Assembly: GCF_014257025.1 (NCBI RefSeq)
Contig: NZ_JACMSF010000015.1
Coordinates: 1 to 64,000, forward strand
Origin: Streptomyces cupreus
GTDB lineage: Bacteria > Actinomycetota > Actinomycetes > Streptomycetales > Streptomycetaceae
DNA length: 64,000 nt
Reading direction: 5' to 3'
Within the stretch, counting starts at the first letter, position 1. Every line of letters starts with the position of its first letter. Positions 7,868 through 16,505 of this stretch are shown one piece after another. The translations under genes were made by a program, and so were the position numbers. The notes beneath the pieces are model-generated. The model was not told the DNA's origin, made no database searches, and saw only the letters and a program-made list of their open reading frames with translations.

Positions 7868-8917
7868 TCAGATAAGCGAGAGTTGAACCGGCTCGGTCAT
7901 CTGAGGCTCGGTCAGCTGCTCGGCGGCCTCCGGCTCACGGATCCGGCGCGGCATCCCCGCGCGCGTGGGGCCGATGCCGTACTCCTCGGCCAGCTCGTGC
8001 ACCTGACGGGTGATCCGGCGCTGGTACCACTTCGGGGCGTAGGCGCCATCGGCGTACAGCCGCTCGTAGCGGCGCACCAGATACGAGTGGTGGCGCTCCA
8101 GCCAGGCCATGAACCACTCCCGGGCGCCGGGGCGCAGATGCAGCACCAGCGGGGTCACCGAGGTCGCGCCGGCCGCCGCTATCGCCCGTACCGTGGCCCG
8201 CAGTTGGGCCGGGGAGTCGCTCAGGAACGGGATCACCGGCGCCATCAGCACCCCGCACCCGATGCCGTGCTCACCGAGGGTGCGTACGACCTCCAGACGC
8301 CGCTCGGGAGCGGGCGTGCCCGGCTCGACGGTGCGCCACAGCTCGGCGTCGGTGAAGCCGACCGAGACGGAGATGCCGACGTCGGTCACCGCGGCCGCCT
8401 GCTTCAGCAGCTCCAGGTCGCGCAGGATGAGCGTGCCCTTGGTGAGGATCGAGAAGGGGTTGGCGTGGTCGCGCAGGGCGCCGATGATGCCCGGCATCAG
8501 CCGGTAGCGGCCCTCCGCCCGCTGATAGCAGTCGACGTTCGTGCCCATCGCGATGTGCTCGCCCAGCCAGCGCCGGGAGCCGAGCTGGCGGCGCAGCAGC
8601 TCCGGCGCGTTCACCTTGACCACGATCTGGGAGTCGAAGCCGAGCCCGGTGTCGAGGTCCAGATAACTGTGGGTCTTCCTCGCGAAGCAGTACACGCACG
8701 CGTGCGAGCAGCCGCGGTACGGATTGACCGTCCACTCGAAGGGCATGCGGGAGGCCCCCGGCACCCGGTTGATGATCGAGCGGGCCCGGATCTCGTGGAA
8801 GGTGATCCCACGGAACTCGGGGGTGTCGAAGGTGCGGGTGGTCACCGCGTCGGCGCCGAACAGCGCGGCGTCGGCCCGGCTGTGTTCGGACTCCAGGGCG
8901 AGGTTCTCCCAGCGCAT
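7868..8917 (-). CDS. Rv2578c-family radical SAM protein
   Basis: A 349-residue radical S-adenosylmethionine enzyme. The [4Fe-4S] motif is CSHACVYCF (C-x3-C-x2-C) near residue 70, preceded by the family segment NPYRGCSHACVYCFAR. A TIM-barrel region with DVGISVSVGF follows, and the C-terminus is rich in basic and tryptophan residues. It matches the SPL-like / Rv2578c family, whose reaction is not established. ATG 8917 is chosen for its strong GAGGAGG ribosome site; the open frame runs 38 codons further without one. A LexA-type box at 8950-8961 suggests induction by DNA damage. Confidence 0.88.
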   Translation of the reverse strand: MRWENLALESEHSRADAALFGADAVTTRTFDTPEFRGITFHEIRARSIINRVPGASRMPFEWTVNPYRGCSHACVYCFARKTHSYLDLDTGLGFDSQIVVKVNAPELLRRQLGSRRWLGEHIAMGTNVDCYQRAEGRYRLMPGIIGALRDHANPFSILTKGTLILRDLELLKQAAAVTDVGISVSVGFTDAELWRTVEPGTPAPERRLEVVRTLGEHGIGCGVLMAPVIPFLSDSPAQLRATVRAIAAAGATSVTPLVLHLRPGAREWFMAWLERHHSYLVRRYERLYADGAYAPKWYQRRITRQVHELAEEYGIGPTRAGMPRRIREPEAAEQLTEPQMTEPVQLSLI

Positions 8918-8949
8918 GAGGCCTCCTCGGTAGCACTGGGCACAGAATA

Positions 8950-8961
8950 GAACACATGTTC
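8950..8961. promoter_or_regulatory. Candidate LexA/SOS box
   Basis: GAACACATGTTC matches the actinobacterial SOS-box core GAAC-N4-GTTC, including the preferred A/T at the inner edges. It lies 33 nt upstream of the radical-SAM start codon. I recall that the mycobacterial homologue Rv2578c is listed among LexA-controlled genes, which would make this a conserved regulatory link. Confidence 0.7.
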
Positions 8962-9052
8962 CCTTGATCGTGCGACCTCGATTTGGGCGGCCGGGCCGCC
9001 GGGTGGTTGGCTTGCCCCGATCCCCGAGCAATTCACCTCCTGGAGGAAGTCA

Positions 9053-9496
9053 ATGGCGCAGGTCGAGGCCACTACGGAGCGGGTCGTCGCGGCGGACGCG
9101 GAGAAGGTGTTCGACGCCCTCGCCGACTACAGCGGCACCCGCGAGAAGCTGCTGCCCGAGCACTTCAGCGAGTACGAGGTGCGCGAGGGCGGCGACGGCG
9201 AGGGCACCCTCGTCCACTGGAAGCTCCAGGCCACCAGCAAGCGGGTGCGCGACTGTCTGCTGGAGGTCAGCGAGCCCACCGACGGCGAGCTCGTCGAGAA
9301 GGACCGCAACTCCTCCATGGTCACCGTCTGGCGCGTCACCCCGGCCGGCGAGGGCAGGTCCCGGGTCGTCGTCACCACCACCTGGCAGGGCGCCGGCGGC
9401 ATCGGCGGCTTCTTCGAGAAGACCTTCGCCCCCAAGGGCCTCGGGCGGATCTACGACGCGCTGCTCGCCAAGCTCGCCGCCGAGGTCGAGGGTTAA
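9053..9496 (+). CDS. SRPBCC family protein
   Basis: A 147-residue START/Bet v 1-like ligand-binding fold protein. It begins with the typical strand ATTERVVAADAEKVFDALADY and ends with a long C-terminal helix (GLGRIYDALLAKLAAEVEG) that lines the cavity. Members bind lipids, polyketides or other hydrophobic ligands; no ligand can be named here. A good TGGAGGAAG ribosome site precedes the ATG. It is monocistronic and divergent from the radical-SAM gene. Confidence 0.85.
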   Translation: MAQVEATTERVVAADAEKVFDALADYSGTREKLLPEHFSEYEVREGGDGEGTLVHWKLQATSKRVRDCLLEVSEPTDGELVEKDRNSSMVTVWRVTPAGEGRSRVVVTTTWQGAGGIGGFFEKTFAPKGLGRIYDALLAKLAAEVEG

Positions 9497-9644
9497 GTCC
9501 CAGGTGTCCGTGGGTCGTTGATCCCTCTCACTGGATCGAGTGGATCTCCACGCGCCGCACCGATCTGCCGTAACTCGTCGTGCTTGCTCGTAGTTGTCGC
9601 ATTAAGCGGGAATTGCGTGGCAGGCGCGACGAGGGGAGCGGTAC

Positions 9645-12017
9645 GTGGGCGGGACGACTCCGGTGAAGGACCGACCGGTCGCACCACCCCCCGACGCTCC
9701 CGCGCCGCAACCGGCCGTCGACGCCGAACTCGGCCCGCGCCGGGTGCGGTTGGTCTTCTTCGGGCTGATGCTCGCGCTGCTGCTGGCCGCGCTGGAGCAG
9801 ATGATCGTCGCCACCGCGCTCCCGAAGATCGTCGGCGAGCTGCACGGCCTGGACAAGATGTCCTGGGCGATCACCGCCTACCTGCTCACCTCCACCATCG
9901 GCCTGCCGATCTACGGCAAGCTCGGCGACCTCCTCGGCCGCAAAGGCGTCTTCCAGTTCGCGATCGTCGTCTTCGTCGTCGGCTCCGCGCTCGCCGGGCG
10001 GGCCGAGACCATGGACCAGCTCATCGCCTACCGGGCCGTGCAGGGCGTCGGCGCGGGCGGGCTCATGATCGGTGTGCAGGCGATCATCGCCGACATCGTG
10101 CCGCCGAGGCAGCGCGGCCGCTACATGGGCCTGATCGGCGCCGCCTTCGGCCTCGCCTCGGTCGCCGGGCCCCTGCTCGGCGGCTACTTCACCGACCATC
10201 TCTCCTGGCGCTGGTGCTTCTACATCAACGTCCCCTTCGGCATCGTCACCCTCGCCGTCGTCGCCGTCGTACTGAAGCTGCCGAAGCCCGAGACCAAACC
10301 CCGGCTCGACATCCTCGGCTCGCTGCTGCTCGCCGCCGCCTCCACCTGCCTGGTCCTGCTGACCAGTTGGGGCGGCACCGAGTACGCCTGGGACTCCCGG
10401 GTCATCCTCGGCCTCGGCGCGGGCGCGGCCCTGGCCACCGTGCTCTTCCTCGTCGCCGAGCACTTCGCCCCCGAACCCCTCATCCCGCTCCGGCTGTTCA
10501 GGGACTCCGTCTTCACCATCACCGGCCTGGTGGGCCTGGTGATCGGCGTCGCGCTGTTCGGCGCCGCCAGCTATCTGCCGACCTTCCTCCAGATGGTCGA
10601 CGGGGCCTCCGCCACCGAGTCCGGGCTGCTGATGCTGCCCATGATGGGCGGCATCGTCGGCGCCTCCATCGTCTCCGGACAGCTCATCAGCCACACCGGG
10701 CGCTACAGGATCTACCCCGTCCTCGGCAGCGCCCTCTCCGTAGTCGGCATGTGGCTGCTGTCCCGGCTCGACGCCGACACGCCCCGGCTGCACTACAGCA
10801 TCTGGATGGCCGTCCTCGGCGCCGGTATCGGCATGGTGATGCCGGTCCTGATCCTCGCCGTGCAGAACTCCGTGCGCCCCGCCGATCTCGGCGCCGCGAC
10901 CAGCGCCAACAACTACTTCCGGCAGATCGGCGGCAGCGTCGGCGCCGCCGTCTTCGGCACCCTCTTCGCCGACCGGCTCACCGACGCGCTCGCCGACCGG
11001 CTGCCCGCACGCGCGGGTGCCGAGCTTCCCGACGCCGAGTCCATCACCCCGCAGGTCGTCCACGCGCTGCCCCCGGGCCTGCGCGACGACTACATCCAGG
11101 CCTACGCCGACGCCATGCCGAGGATCTTCCTCTACCTCGTGCCGGTGCTCGTCCTCGGCCTGCTCATCGCTTTCTTCCTCAAGGAGAAACCACTGGTGTC
11201 CCACTACACCGCCGAAACCGAGCCCGTCCCCCTCCCGCACGCCCGTTCGCCCCACGCGGCCGGAATCCCCGTCTGCGGCACCGTGCAGCACCCCGACGGA
11301 ACCGTCGTCCCGCGCGCGGCGCTCACCCTCATCGACGCCGTCGGACAGCAGATCGGCCGGGGCGCCAGCGGTGAGGACGGACGGTACGCGCTGTCCACGC
11401 CAGGGTCGGGGGCGTACGTCCTTATCGCCGCGGCGGGCGGACACCAGCCGCAGGCAGTCTCCGTGACCGTCGGCGAACGCCCGGTGGAGCTGGACGTGGT
11501 GCTCGGCGGTGCCGGGCGCCTGGCGGGCACCGTGGTGACCGCCGACGGCACCTCCGTACGCGACGCGACCATCACCCTCACCAACGTCCACGGCGAGGTC
11601 GTCGCCAGCACCCGCAGCGGACGCGAGGGCGGTTACGTCATCACCGAGTTGGTGGCCGGCGAGTACACCCTCGCCGCCAGCGCGCCCGCGTTCCGTCCGG
11701 CCGCGCTGCCCGTCTCCGTGCAGGCCGCCCGGGAGACCCGGCAGGACATCGAACTCGCCGGGGGCGCCGTACTGCGCGGGACGGTCCGGGCGAGCGGCGG
11801 CAGGCCCGTGGAGGACGCGCGCGTGACGCTGCTGGACGCGGCGGGCAATGTCGTCGACACGCTCACCACGGGGCCGGACGGGACGTTCCGCTTCGTCGAT
11901 CTGTCCTCCGGCGAGTACACCGTGATCGCCGCGGGCTATCCGCCGGTCGCCACCGTGCTCCAGATGGCCGGCGGCGGCCGTACGGAACGCGATCTTCAAC
12001 TGGGGCACGAGGACTGA
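9645..12017 (+). CDS. DHA2-type MFS exporter with C-terminal carboxypeptidase-regulatory-like repeats
   Basis: A 790-residue protein. Residues 30-520 are a 14-helix drug:H+ antiporter; visible motifs include ALEQMIVATALPKIVGEL (motif D1), GKLGDLLGRKGVFQ (motif A) and GAAFGLASVAGPLLGGYFTDH (motif C). From about residue 535 three tandem beta-sandwich repeats follow, each beginning G-T-V or A-G-T-V and containing G-x-Y-x-L/F/I and A-G-E/S-Y-T/V patterns. That is the CarboxypepD_reg/Cna-B-like fold and is about 250 residues beyond an ordinary DHA2 transporter. Substrate unknown. The GTG start follows GGGGAG. Confidence 0.9.
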   Translation: MGGTTPVKDRPVAPPPDAPAPQPAVDAELGPRRVRLVFFGLMLALLLAALEQMIVATALPKIVGELHGLDKMSWAITAYLLTSTIGLPIYGKLGDLLGRKGVFQFAIVVFVVGSALAGRAETMDQLIAYRAVQGVGAGGLMIGVQAIIADIVPPRQRGRYMGLIGAAFGLASVAGPLLGGYFTDHLSWRWCFYINVPFGIVTLAVVAVVLKLPKPETKPRLDILGSLLLAAASTCLVLLTSWGGTEYAWDSRVILGLGAGAALATVLFLVAEHFAPEPLIPLRLFRDSVFTITGLVGLVIGVALFGAASYLPTFLQMVDGASATESGLLMLPMMGGIVGASIVSGQLISHTGRYRIYPVLGSALSVVGMWLLSRLDADTPRLHYSIWMAVLGAGIGMVMPVLILAVQNSVRPADLGAATSANNYFRQIGGSVGAAVFGTLFADRLTDALADRLPARAGAELPDAESITPQVVHALPPGLRDDYIQAYADAMPRIFLYLVPVLVLGLLIAFFLKEKPLVSHYTAETEPVPLPHARSPHAAGIPVCGTVQHPDGTVVPRAALTLIDAVGQQIGRGASGEDGRYALSTPGSGAYVLIAAAGGHQPQAVSVTVGERPVELDVVLGGAGRLAGTVVTADGTSVRDATITLTNVHGEVVASTRSGREGGYVITELVAGEYTLAASAPAFRPAALPVSVQAARETRQDIELAGGAVLRGTVRASGGRPVEDARVTLLDAAGNVVDTLTTGPDGTFRFVDLSSGEYTVIAAGYPPVATVLQMAGGGRTERDLQLGHED

Positions 12018-12026
12018 GGGCGCGCG

Positions 12027-12052
12027 GGTGCGTGCGCCGGGGCGCCCGCACC
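12027..12052 (+). terminator. GC-rich hairpin after the MFS gene
   Basis: GGTGCG-T-GCGCC pairs with GGCGC-C-CGCACC (6 + 5 bp with one mismatch and a tight loop). It starts 10 nt after the MFS stop codon. There is no T tract, as is usual for Streptomyces terminators. Confidence 0.6.
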
Positions 12053-12152
12053 GGCCAATTCCCGTATTGCCGCACATCACCACTGGCCCTCGCCGTACGG
12101 TGGTGTCGGCGGCAACAGATCTTGCCAAGCCGTGGGGAGAGAGGCCTTGGCC

Positions 12153-14606
12153 ATGGACCGTGGCACCGCGGGGGACACACCTCCCGGCCCCGGAGCTGGG
12201 AACGGCGCGACGGAACACGTCGCGACCGGCCGTGTGGCCCTTGCCGTCGTCGTGGTGGACCGCGAGGGCCTGGTGTCCCACTGGAGCACCGGCGCCCGAC
12301 GGCTGTTCGGCGTCGGCAAGGACGAGGCGATCGGACGGCCCGCCGCCGACCTGCTGCCCGTCTCCGGAGCGCTCTCCGAGGAGCCGGACGCCATCTCCTA
12401 CGGGGAGTACGCGGCCTTCGACGGCCTCGGCCCCGACCTCGAATCCTCCCTCGACGGACGGCTCAGCTTCCCCGCGGCGGGCCGCGCCCGCCTCACCGTG
12501 ACCGGCGACGACCGCTCCGACGTCCTGTGGTGGGCGTATCCGCTGGTCGGCCCGGGGCGCGAGCGGTTACTGGTGCTGGCGGCCGATGCGGACGGACTCC
12601 AGCAGCGCGAGCCCGACGGCCTGGGCTTCGAGCGGATCGCGCCCGGGTTCGCCCTGCACACCGACTTCCCCGGTGCCGAGGAGCTGGCCCGCCGACTGCC
12701 CGAGATCCTGCCCAGCATGAGCGTCGGCGAGAGCTCCCGCATCGTCGCGCAGATCCTCGAACTGGGCTATCCGGTCCTGGAGTTCAGCCAGAACGACCGG
12801 GTGCCCGTCACCCCCGACTGGGGCGTGCCGAGGCGTGCCGAGCGCAGGGCCCGCCGGGAGCGCGCCGCCCGTGCGGCGGTGCTCGGGGTGCCGGTGCCCG
12901 CGGAGGACGCCGAGGACAGTGAGGACCTCGAATACGCCGCCGTCCGCGAACGACTTGAGTTCCTCAACGAGGTCAGCGGCCGCATCGGCTCCTCCCTCGA
13001 TCTGTCCCGGACCATCGTCGAGGTCAGCAAGGCCGTCGTGCCCCGCTTCACCGATGTCGCCGGCACCTATCTGCGCGAACAGGTCGTCGCGGGCGAGGGG
13101 TTCCCGGAGGGTGTGCCGGACACCACCACCATGTGGCACCGGGTCGCCGTCGAGCACACCGACGAACCCGGCCGCTGGGACGACGTCGTGCCGGTCGGCG
13201 AGGCCATGCCCTTCCCGGCGCACACGCCGTTCTTCCAGTGCATGACCACCGGCGAGCCCGTGCTGGTGCCGCGGATCAGCGAGGAGATGGGCCACGCCAT
13301 CGCCTCCCAGTTCGAGAAGCGCGACATCCGGCCGCTCATCACGGGCCGCTCCATGCTGGTCGTACCGCTCAAGGCGCGCAATGTGGTCCTCGGCTTCATG
13401 ATCCTGCTGCGCCATCCCGAGCGGCCTGTCTTCAACGACATGGACCGGGTCACCGGCGCCGAACTCGCCGCCCGCGCGGGCCTCGTGCTCGACAACGCCC
13501 GCATGTACACCTTCCAGGAGAGCGTCGCCGAGACCCTCCAGGACAGCATGCTGCCGCACATCCCGCCGCGCATGGCGGGCTGCGACATCGCCACCCGCTA
13601 TCTCCCCGGCACCCTGCTCGGCCGGGTCGGCGGTGACTGGTTCGACTCCGTCAAGCTCCCCGGCGCCCGCACCGCCCTGGTCGTCGGCGACGTCATGGGC
13701 CACGGCCTCAACTCGGCCGCGATGATGGGCCAGTTGCGTACGGCCGTACAGACCATGGCCGCCCTCGACCTGCCGCCCGCCCAGCTCCTGCGCAACCTCG
13801 ACGACCTCGCCCAGCGCCTCGGCGACACCTACCTCGCGACCTGTCTCTACGCCGTCTACGACCCGATCGCCGGCAAGCTGCAGATCGCCAACGCGGGCCA
13901 TATCCCTCCGGTGCTGGTGCGCGCGGACGGGCGCAGCGAGCTGCTCGATCTGCCGACGGGCGCGCCCATAGGAGTCGGCGGGGTGCCCTTCGAGGCGGTA
14001 CGCGTGCGCGTGGAGCCCGGCGACCGTCTGGTGATGTGCACCGACGGTCTGGTCGAGGTGCGCGGCGAGGACATCGGCGTAGGACTGGCGACGCTGTGCG
14101 AGTCCGCCGCGCATCCGGCCGCCTCCATGGACGACGCCTGCGACACGATCATCCGGGCGCTCAACACCCGTGGCGGCCGCAAGGACGACGTCGCCCTGCT
14201 GATGGCCCGGCTCAACGGCATCGAGCCGGAGGACGTCGCCGAGTGGCGGATCGCCCTCGACCCCGTCGAGGTCGGCCGGGCCCGCGCGGTGGTCCGCGAG
14301 CAGTTGCACGACTGGGGGCTCGCCCGGCACATCGAGGTCGCCGAGCTGCTGGTCAGCGAGCTGGTCACCAACGCCCTGCGGCATTCGCACAGCCGTCCCG
14401 TCGATCTGCGTCTGGTCCGGGGTGACACCCTGCTGTGCGAGGTGGACGACGACGACCATGAGCTGCCGACCCTGATGAACGCCGGACCCGATGACGAACT
14501 CGGCCGGGGGCTGCGGCTGGTGAGCACGCTCGCTCGCGAGTGGGGCACCAGTCGTACGAGTGCCGGAAAGACCGTCTGGTTCGAACTGACGCTCCCGCGA
14601 CGCTGA
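12153..14606 (+). CDS. PAS-GAF-PP2C (SpoIIE-type) phosphatase with ATPase domain; TTA codon
   Basis: An 817-residue cytoplasmic signalling phosphatase of the RsbU/SpoIIE class, which controls anti-sigma / anti-anti-sigma partners. Domain order: PAS-like sensor (about 25-150), GAF (about 275-440, start YAAVRERLEFLNEVSGRIGSS), PPM/SpoIIE phosphatase (about 460-670, with GRVGGDWFD, VVGDVMGHGL, GHIPPVL and the late Asp-rich RKDDVALL metal sites), and a C-terminal HATPase_c anti-sigma-type kinase (about 700-817, SELVTNALRHS). ATG 12153 is preferred over GTG 12132 because of GAGAGAGG. Codon 139 (12567-12569) is TTA, implying bldA-dependent expression. Confidence 0.92.
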   Translation: MDRGTAGDTPPGPGAGNGATEHVATGRVALAVVVVDREGLVSHWSTGARRLFGVGKDEAIGRPAADLLPVSGALSEEPDAISYGEYAAFDGLGPDLESSLDGRLSFPAAGRARLTVTGDDRSDVLWWAYPLVGPGRERLLVLAADADGLQQREPDGLGFERIAPGFALHTDFPGAEELARRLPEILPSMSVGESSRIVAQILELGYPVLEFSQNDRVPVTPDWGVPRRAERRARRERAARAAVLGVPVPAEDAEDSEDLEYAAVRERLEFLNEVSGRIGSSLDLSRTIVEVSKAVVPRFTDVAGTYLREQVVAGEGFPEGVPDTTTMWHRVAVEHTDEPGRWDDVVPVGEAMPFPAHTPFFQCMTTGEPVLVPRISEEMGHAIASQFEKRDIRPLITGRSMLVVPLKARNVVLGFMILLRHPERPVFNDMDRVTGAELAARAGLVLDNARMYTFQESVAETLQDSMLPHIPPRMAGCDIATRYLPGTLLGRVGGDWFDSVKLPGARTALVVGDVMGHGLNSAAMMGQLRTAVQTMAALDLPPAQLLRNLDDLAQRLGDTYLATCLYAVYDPIAGKLQIANAGHIPPVLVRADGRSELLDLPTGAPIGVGGVPFEAVRVRVEPGDRLVMCTDGLVEVRGEDIGVGLATLCESAAHPAASMDDACDTIIRALNTRGGRKDDVALLMARLNGIEPEDVAEWRIALDPVEVGRARAVVREQLHDWGLARHIEVAELLVSELVTNALRHSHSRPVDLRLVRGDTLLCEVDDDDHELPTLMNAGPDDELGRGLRLVSTLAREWGTSRTSAGKTVWFELTLPRR

Positions 14607-14725
14607 CCGGTCCCCGCGTTTCCAGGGGCGCACGAGGCGCTCGGGGGCGTACACCGATCGAATGCGGCGTGAAGGAATGCGCGACGCGCTTGTAGAGCCG
14701 TGCGGGGCACGATAGACCGTACTCG

Positions 14726-14759
14726 CCCGCCACTTAGTGGCGGGATGTCCGTCACATCC
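14726..14759 (+). promoter_or_regulatory. Two overlapping hairpins in the methyltransferase leader
   Basis: CCCGCCAC-TTA-GTGGCGGG (14726-14744) is followed by GGATGT-CCGTC-ACATCC (14743-14759). The two share two G residues, so they cannot both form fully. The second ends 13 nt before the methyltransferase ATG, next to its ribosome site. Either may also act as a terminator for the upstream phosphatase gene. Confidence 0.4.
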
Positions 14760-14772
14760 TGGGGAGTTGGGC

Positions 14773-15495
14773 ATGAGCGTGACGAGTCGGTACCGGGCGG
14801 CCTGGGAGGGCTTCTGGCGGGAGGCGCCCGAGGAACAGGGGGCGGTGTTCTGGGACGCGGAGCCGGCGCTCACTGTCGGCCCCCATCTGGCTCTGTTCGA
14901 ACCGCACTTGACCGCGCCGACGCTGCCGCTGGTGGACCTCGGCTGCGGCAACGGCACCCAGACCCGTTTCCTGGCCGGCCGTTTCCCGCATGTCGTCGGG
15001 GCCGACCTGTCCGATGCGGCGATCGACCACGCCCGCCAGGCCGACCCCGCGGGCCTGGCCACCTACCGGGTCCTGGACGGGAGCGAGAAGGACGAGGCGC
15101 AGACGCTGCACGCGGAACTCGGCGACGCCAACGTCTATATGAGGGGCGTACTGCACCAGGCGGAGCCCGACGACCGGCAGGCGCTGGTGGACGGCATCGC
15201 CACCCTCGTCGGCACCACCGGCCGGGCCTTCCTGGTCGAACTGGCCGAGGCCGCCAAGTCCGTCCTGATGGGCCTCGCCCAGAGCCCCTCGGGCCCGCCG
15301 CCGAAGCTGGCCTCCGTCTTCCGGCACGGCATCGCGCCCGGCGAGATCGCCGACGACGCGGTGCTGGAGTACCTGCGTACGGCCGGGCTCCGCGTGGTGG
15401 CTTCGGGCGAAATGCCCCTCACCACCGCGGAGTACACCCCCGACGGCACCCGGATCGAGCTGCCTTCGAAGTGGGTCGTCGTGGCCCGCGGCTAG
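14773..15495 (+). CDS. Class I SAM-dependent methyltransferase
   Basis: A 240-residue methyltransferase. Motif I is VDLGCGNGTQTRFLAG near residue 57, and an acidic residue ends the following strand (VVGADLSDAAI). The C-terminal half contains TTAEYTPDGTRIELPSKWVV. The N-terminus (RYRAAWEGFWREAPEEQGAVFWD) resembles thiol/thiopurine-type small-molecule methyltransferases; the acceptor is unknown. ATG 14773 is chosen over an in-frame ATG 12 codons upstream because GGGGAG lies at the right distance. Confidence 0.85.
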   Translation: MSVTSRYRAAWEGFWREAPEEQGAVFWDAEPALTVGPHLALFEPHLTAPTLPLVDLGCGNGTQTRFLAGRFPHVVGADLSDAAIDHARQADPAGLATYRVLDGSEKDEAQTLHAELGDANVYMRGVLHQAEPDDRQALVDGIATLVGTTGRAFLVELAEAAKSVLMGLAQSPSGPPPKLASVFRHGIAPGEIADDAVLEYLRTAGLRVVASGEMPLTTAEYTPDGTRIELPSKWVVVARG

Positions 15496-15591
15496 TTCAC
15501 GGTACGGCCGCGGCGGTACGCCACCCAGCCCGTCGCCGTCAGTGCCGCCGCCGGCGCGGCGACGGTCCCGACGGCGACGCCGGTCGAGGCA

Positions 15592-15612
15592 CAGCCGGAT
15601 TTGGACCGGCTG
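15592..15612. terminator. Hairpin between methyltransferase and M55 peptidase
   Basis: CAGCCGG and CCGGCTG form a 7-bp stem around a 7-nt loop (15599-15605); three weaker pairs could extend it. It lies between two co-directional genes and is probably the methyltransferase terminator. It superficially resembles a tRNA T-arm (see rejected items). Confidence 0.45.
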
Positions 15613-15671
15613 CACAAGAGCTGACGGCGCTTCCTGGCCGGGCCCGCTCCCGGCGCGTAACGTGACGGGGC

Positions 15672-16505
15672 ATGAAGATCCTCATCAGCGCCGACATGGA
15701 GGGCGCCACAGGGGTGACCTGGCCGGCCGACGTGCTGCCGGGCACCCCGCAGTGGGAGCGCTGCCGCTCGATGTTCACCTCGGACGTCAACGCCGCCGTC
15801 CTGGGGTTCTACGACGGTGGCGCCGACGAGGTCCTGATCAACGAGGCGCACTGGACCATGCGCAACCTCCTCCTCGAAAAGCTCGACGAGCGGGCCGAGA
15901 TGCTCACCGGCCGGCACAAGTCCCTGTCCATGGTGGAAGGCGTGCAGCACGGCGATGTCGACGGCATCGCCTTCATCGGCTACCACGCGGGCGCCGGAAT
16001 GGAGGGCGTCCTCGCCCACACCTACCTCGCCAACTCCATCACCGGGGTGTGGGTCAACGACGTACGGGCCAGCGAGGGGCTGCTCAACGCCCATGTGGTG
16101 GCCGAGTACGGGGTGCCCGTCGTGCTGTTCACCGGCGACGACCTGGCCTGCGAGGACGCGCTCGGCTATGCGCCGGAGGCGCCCAAGGTCGCCGTCAAGG
16201 ACCATGTCTCGCGGTACGCCGCCGTCTGCCGTACGCCGAACCGGACCTTCGCCGACATCCGCGCCGCCGCCAAGGAGGCCGCGTCCCTGGCGGTCCGTCA
16301 CGAGCCCGTCAGGGGCGGGCCGTTCACCGTCGCCGTGGAGTTCGACGCCGAGCATCTGTCGATGGCCGCGACCGTCGTGCCCGGTGTGGAGCGGATCGGG
16401 GAGCGGAAGGTGGCGTACACCAGCGGGACCATGTACGAGGGGATCCGGACCTTCAAGGCGGTCACCACGATCGTCTCGGCGGCGGTGGAGGAGCAGTATG
16501 GCTGA
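15672..16505 (+). CDS. M55 family D-aminopeptidase (DppA-like)
   Basis: A 277-residue zinc aminopeptidase. The N-terminal MKILISADMEGATGV carries the D-x-E metal ligands of the M55 family, GYHAGAG supplies a histidine near residue 108, and MSTTP-type C-terminal features are replaced by TSGTMYEGIRTFKAVT. Characterised DppA proteins release D-amino acids from D-peptides. It is the first gene of a four-peptidase operon and overlaps the M20 gene by 8 nt. Confidence 0.9.
   Translation: MKILISADMEGATGVTWPADVLPGTPQWERCRSMFTSDVNAAVLGFYDGGADEVLINEAHWTMRNLLLEKLDERAEMLTGRHKSLSMVEGVQHGDVDGIAFIGYHAGAGMEGVLAHTYLANSITGVWVNDVRASEGLLNAHVVAEYGVPVVLFTGDDLACEDALGYAPEAPKVAVKDHVSRYAAVCRTPNRTFADIRAAAKEAASLAVRHEPVRGGPFTVAVEFDAEHLSMAATVVPGVERIGERKVAYTSGTMYEGIRTFKAVTTIVSAAVEEQYG

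Noticed and set aside
12132..12152. GTG 12132 as start of the SpoIIE-type gene
   Set aside because: ATG 12153 has a better-placed GAGAGAGG site; the extra seven residues add nothing recognisable.
15570..15620. tRNA-like T-arm on the minus strand (GCCGG, 7-nt loop, CCGGC)
   Set aside because: The loop lacks the invariant TTC, and no matching acceptor or anticodon arm lies upstream. A plain hairpin explains it.
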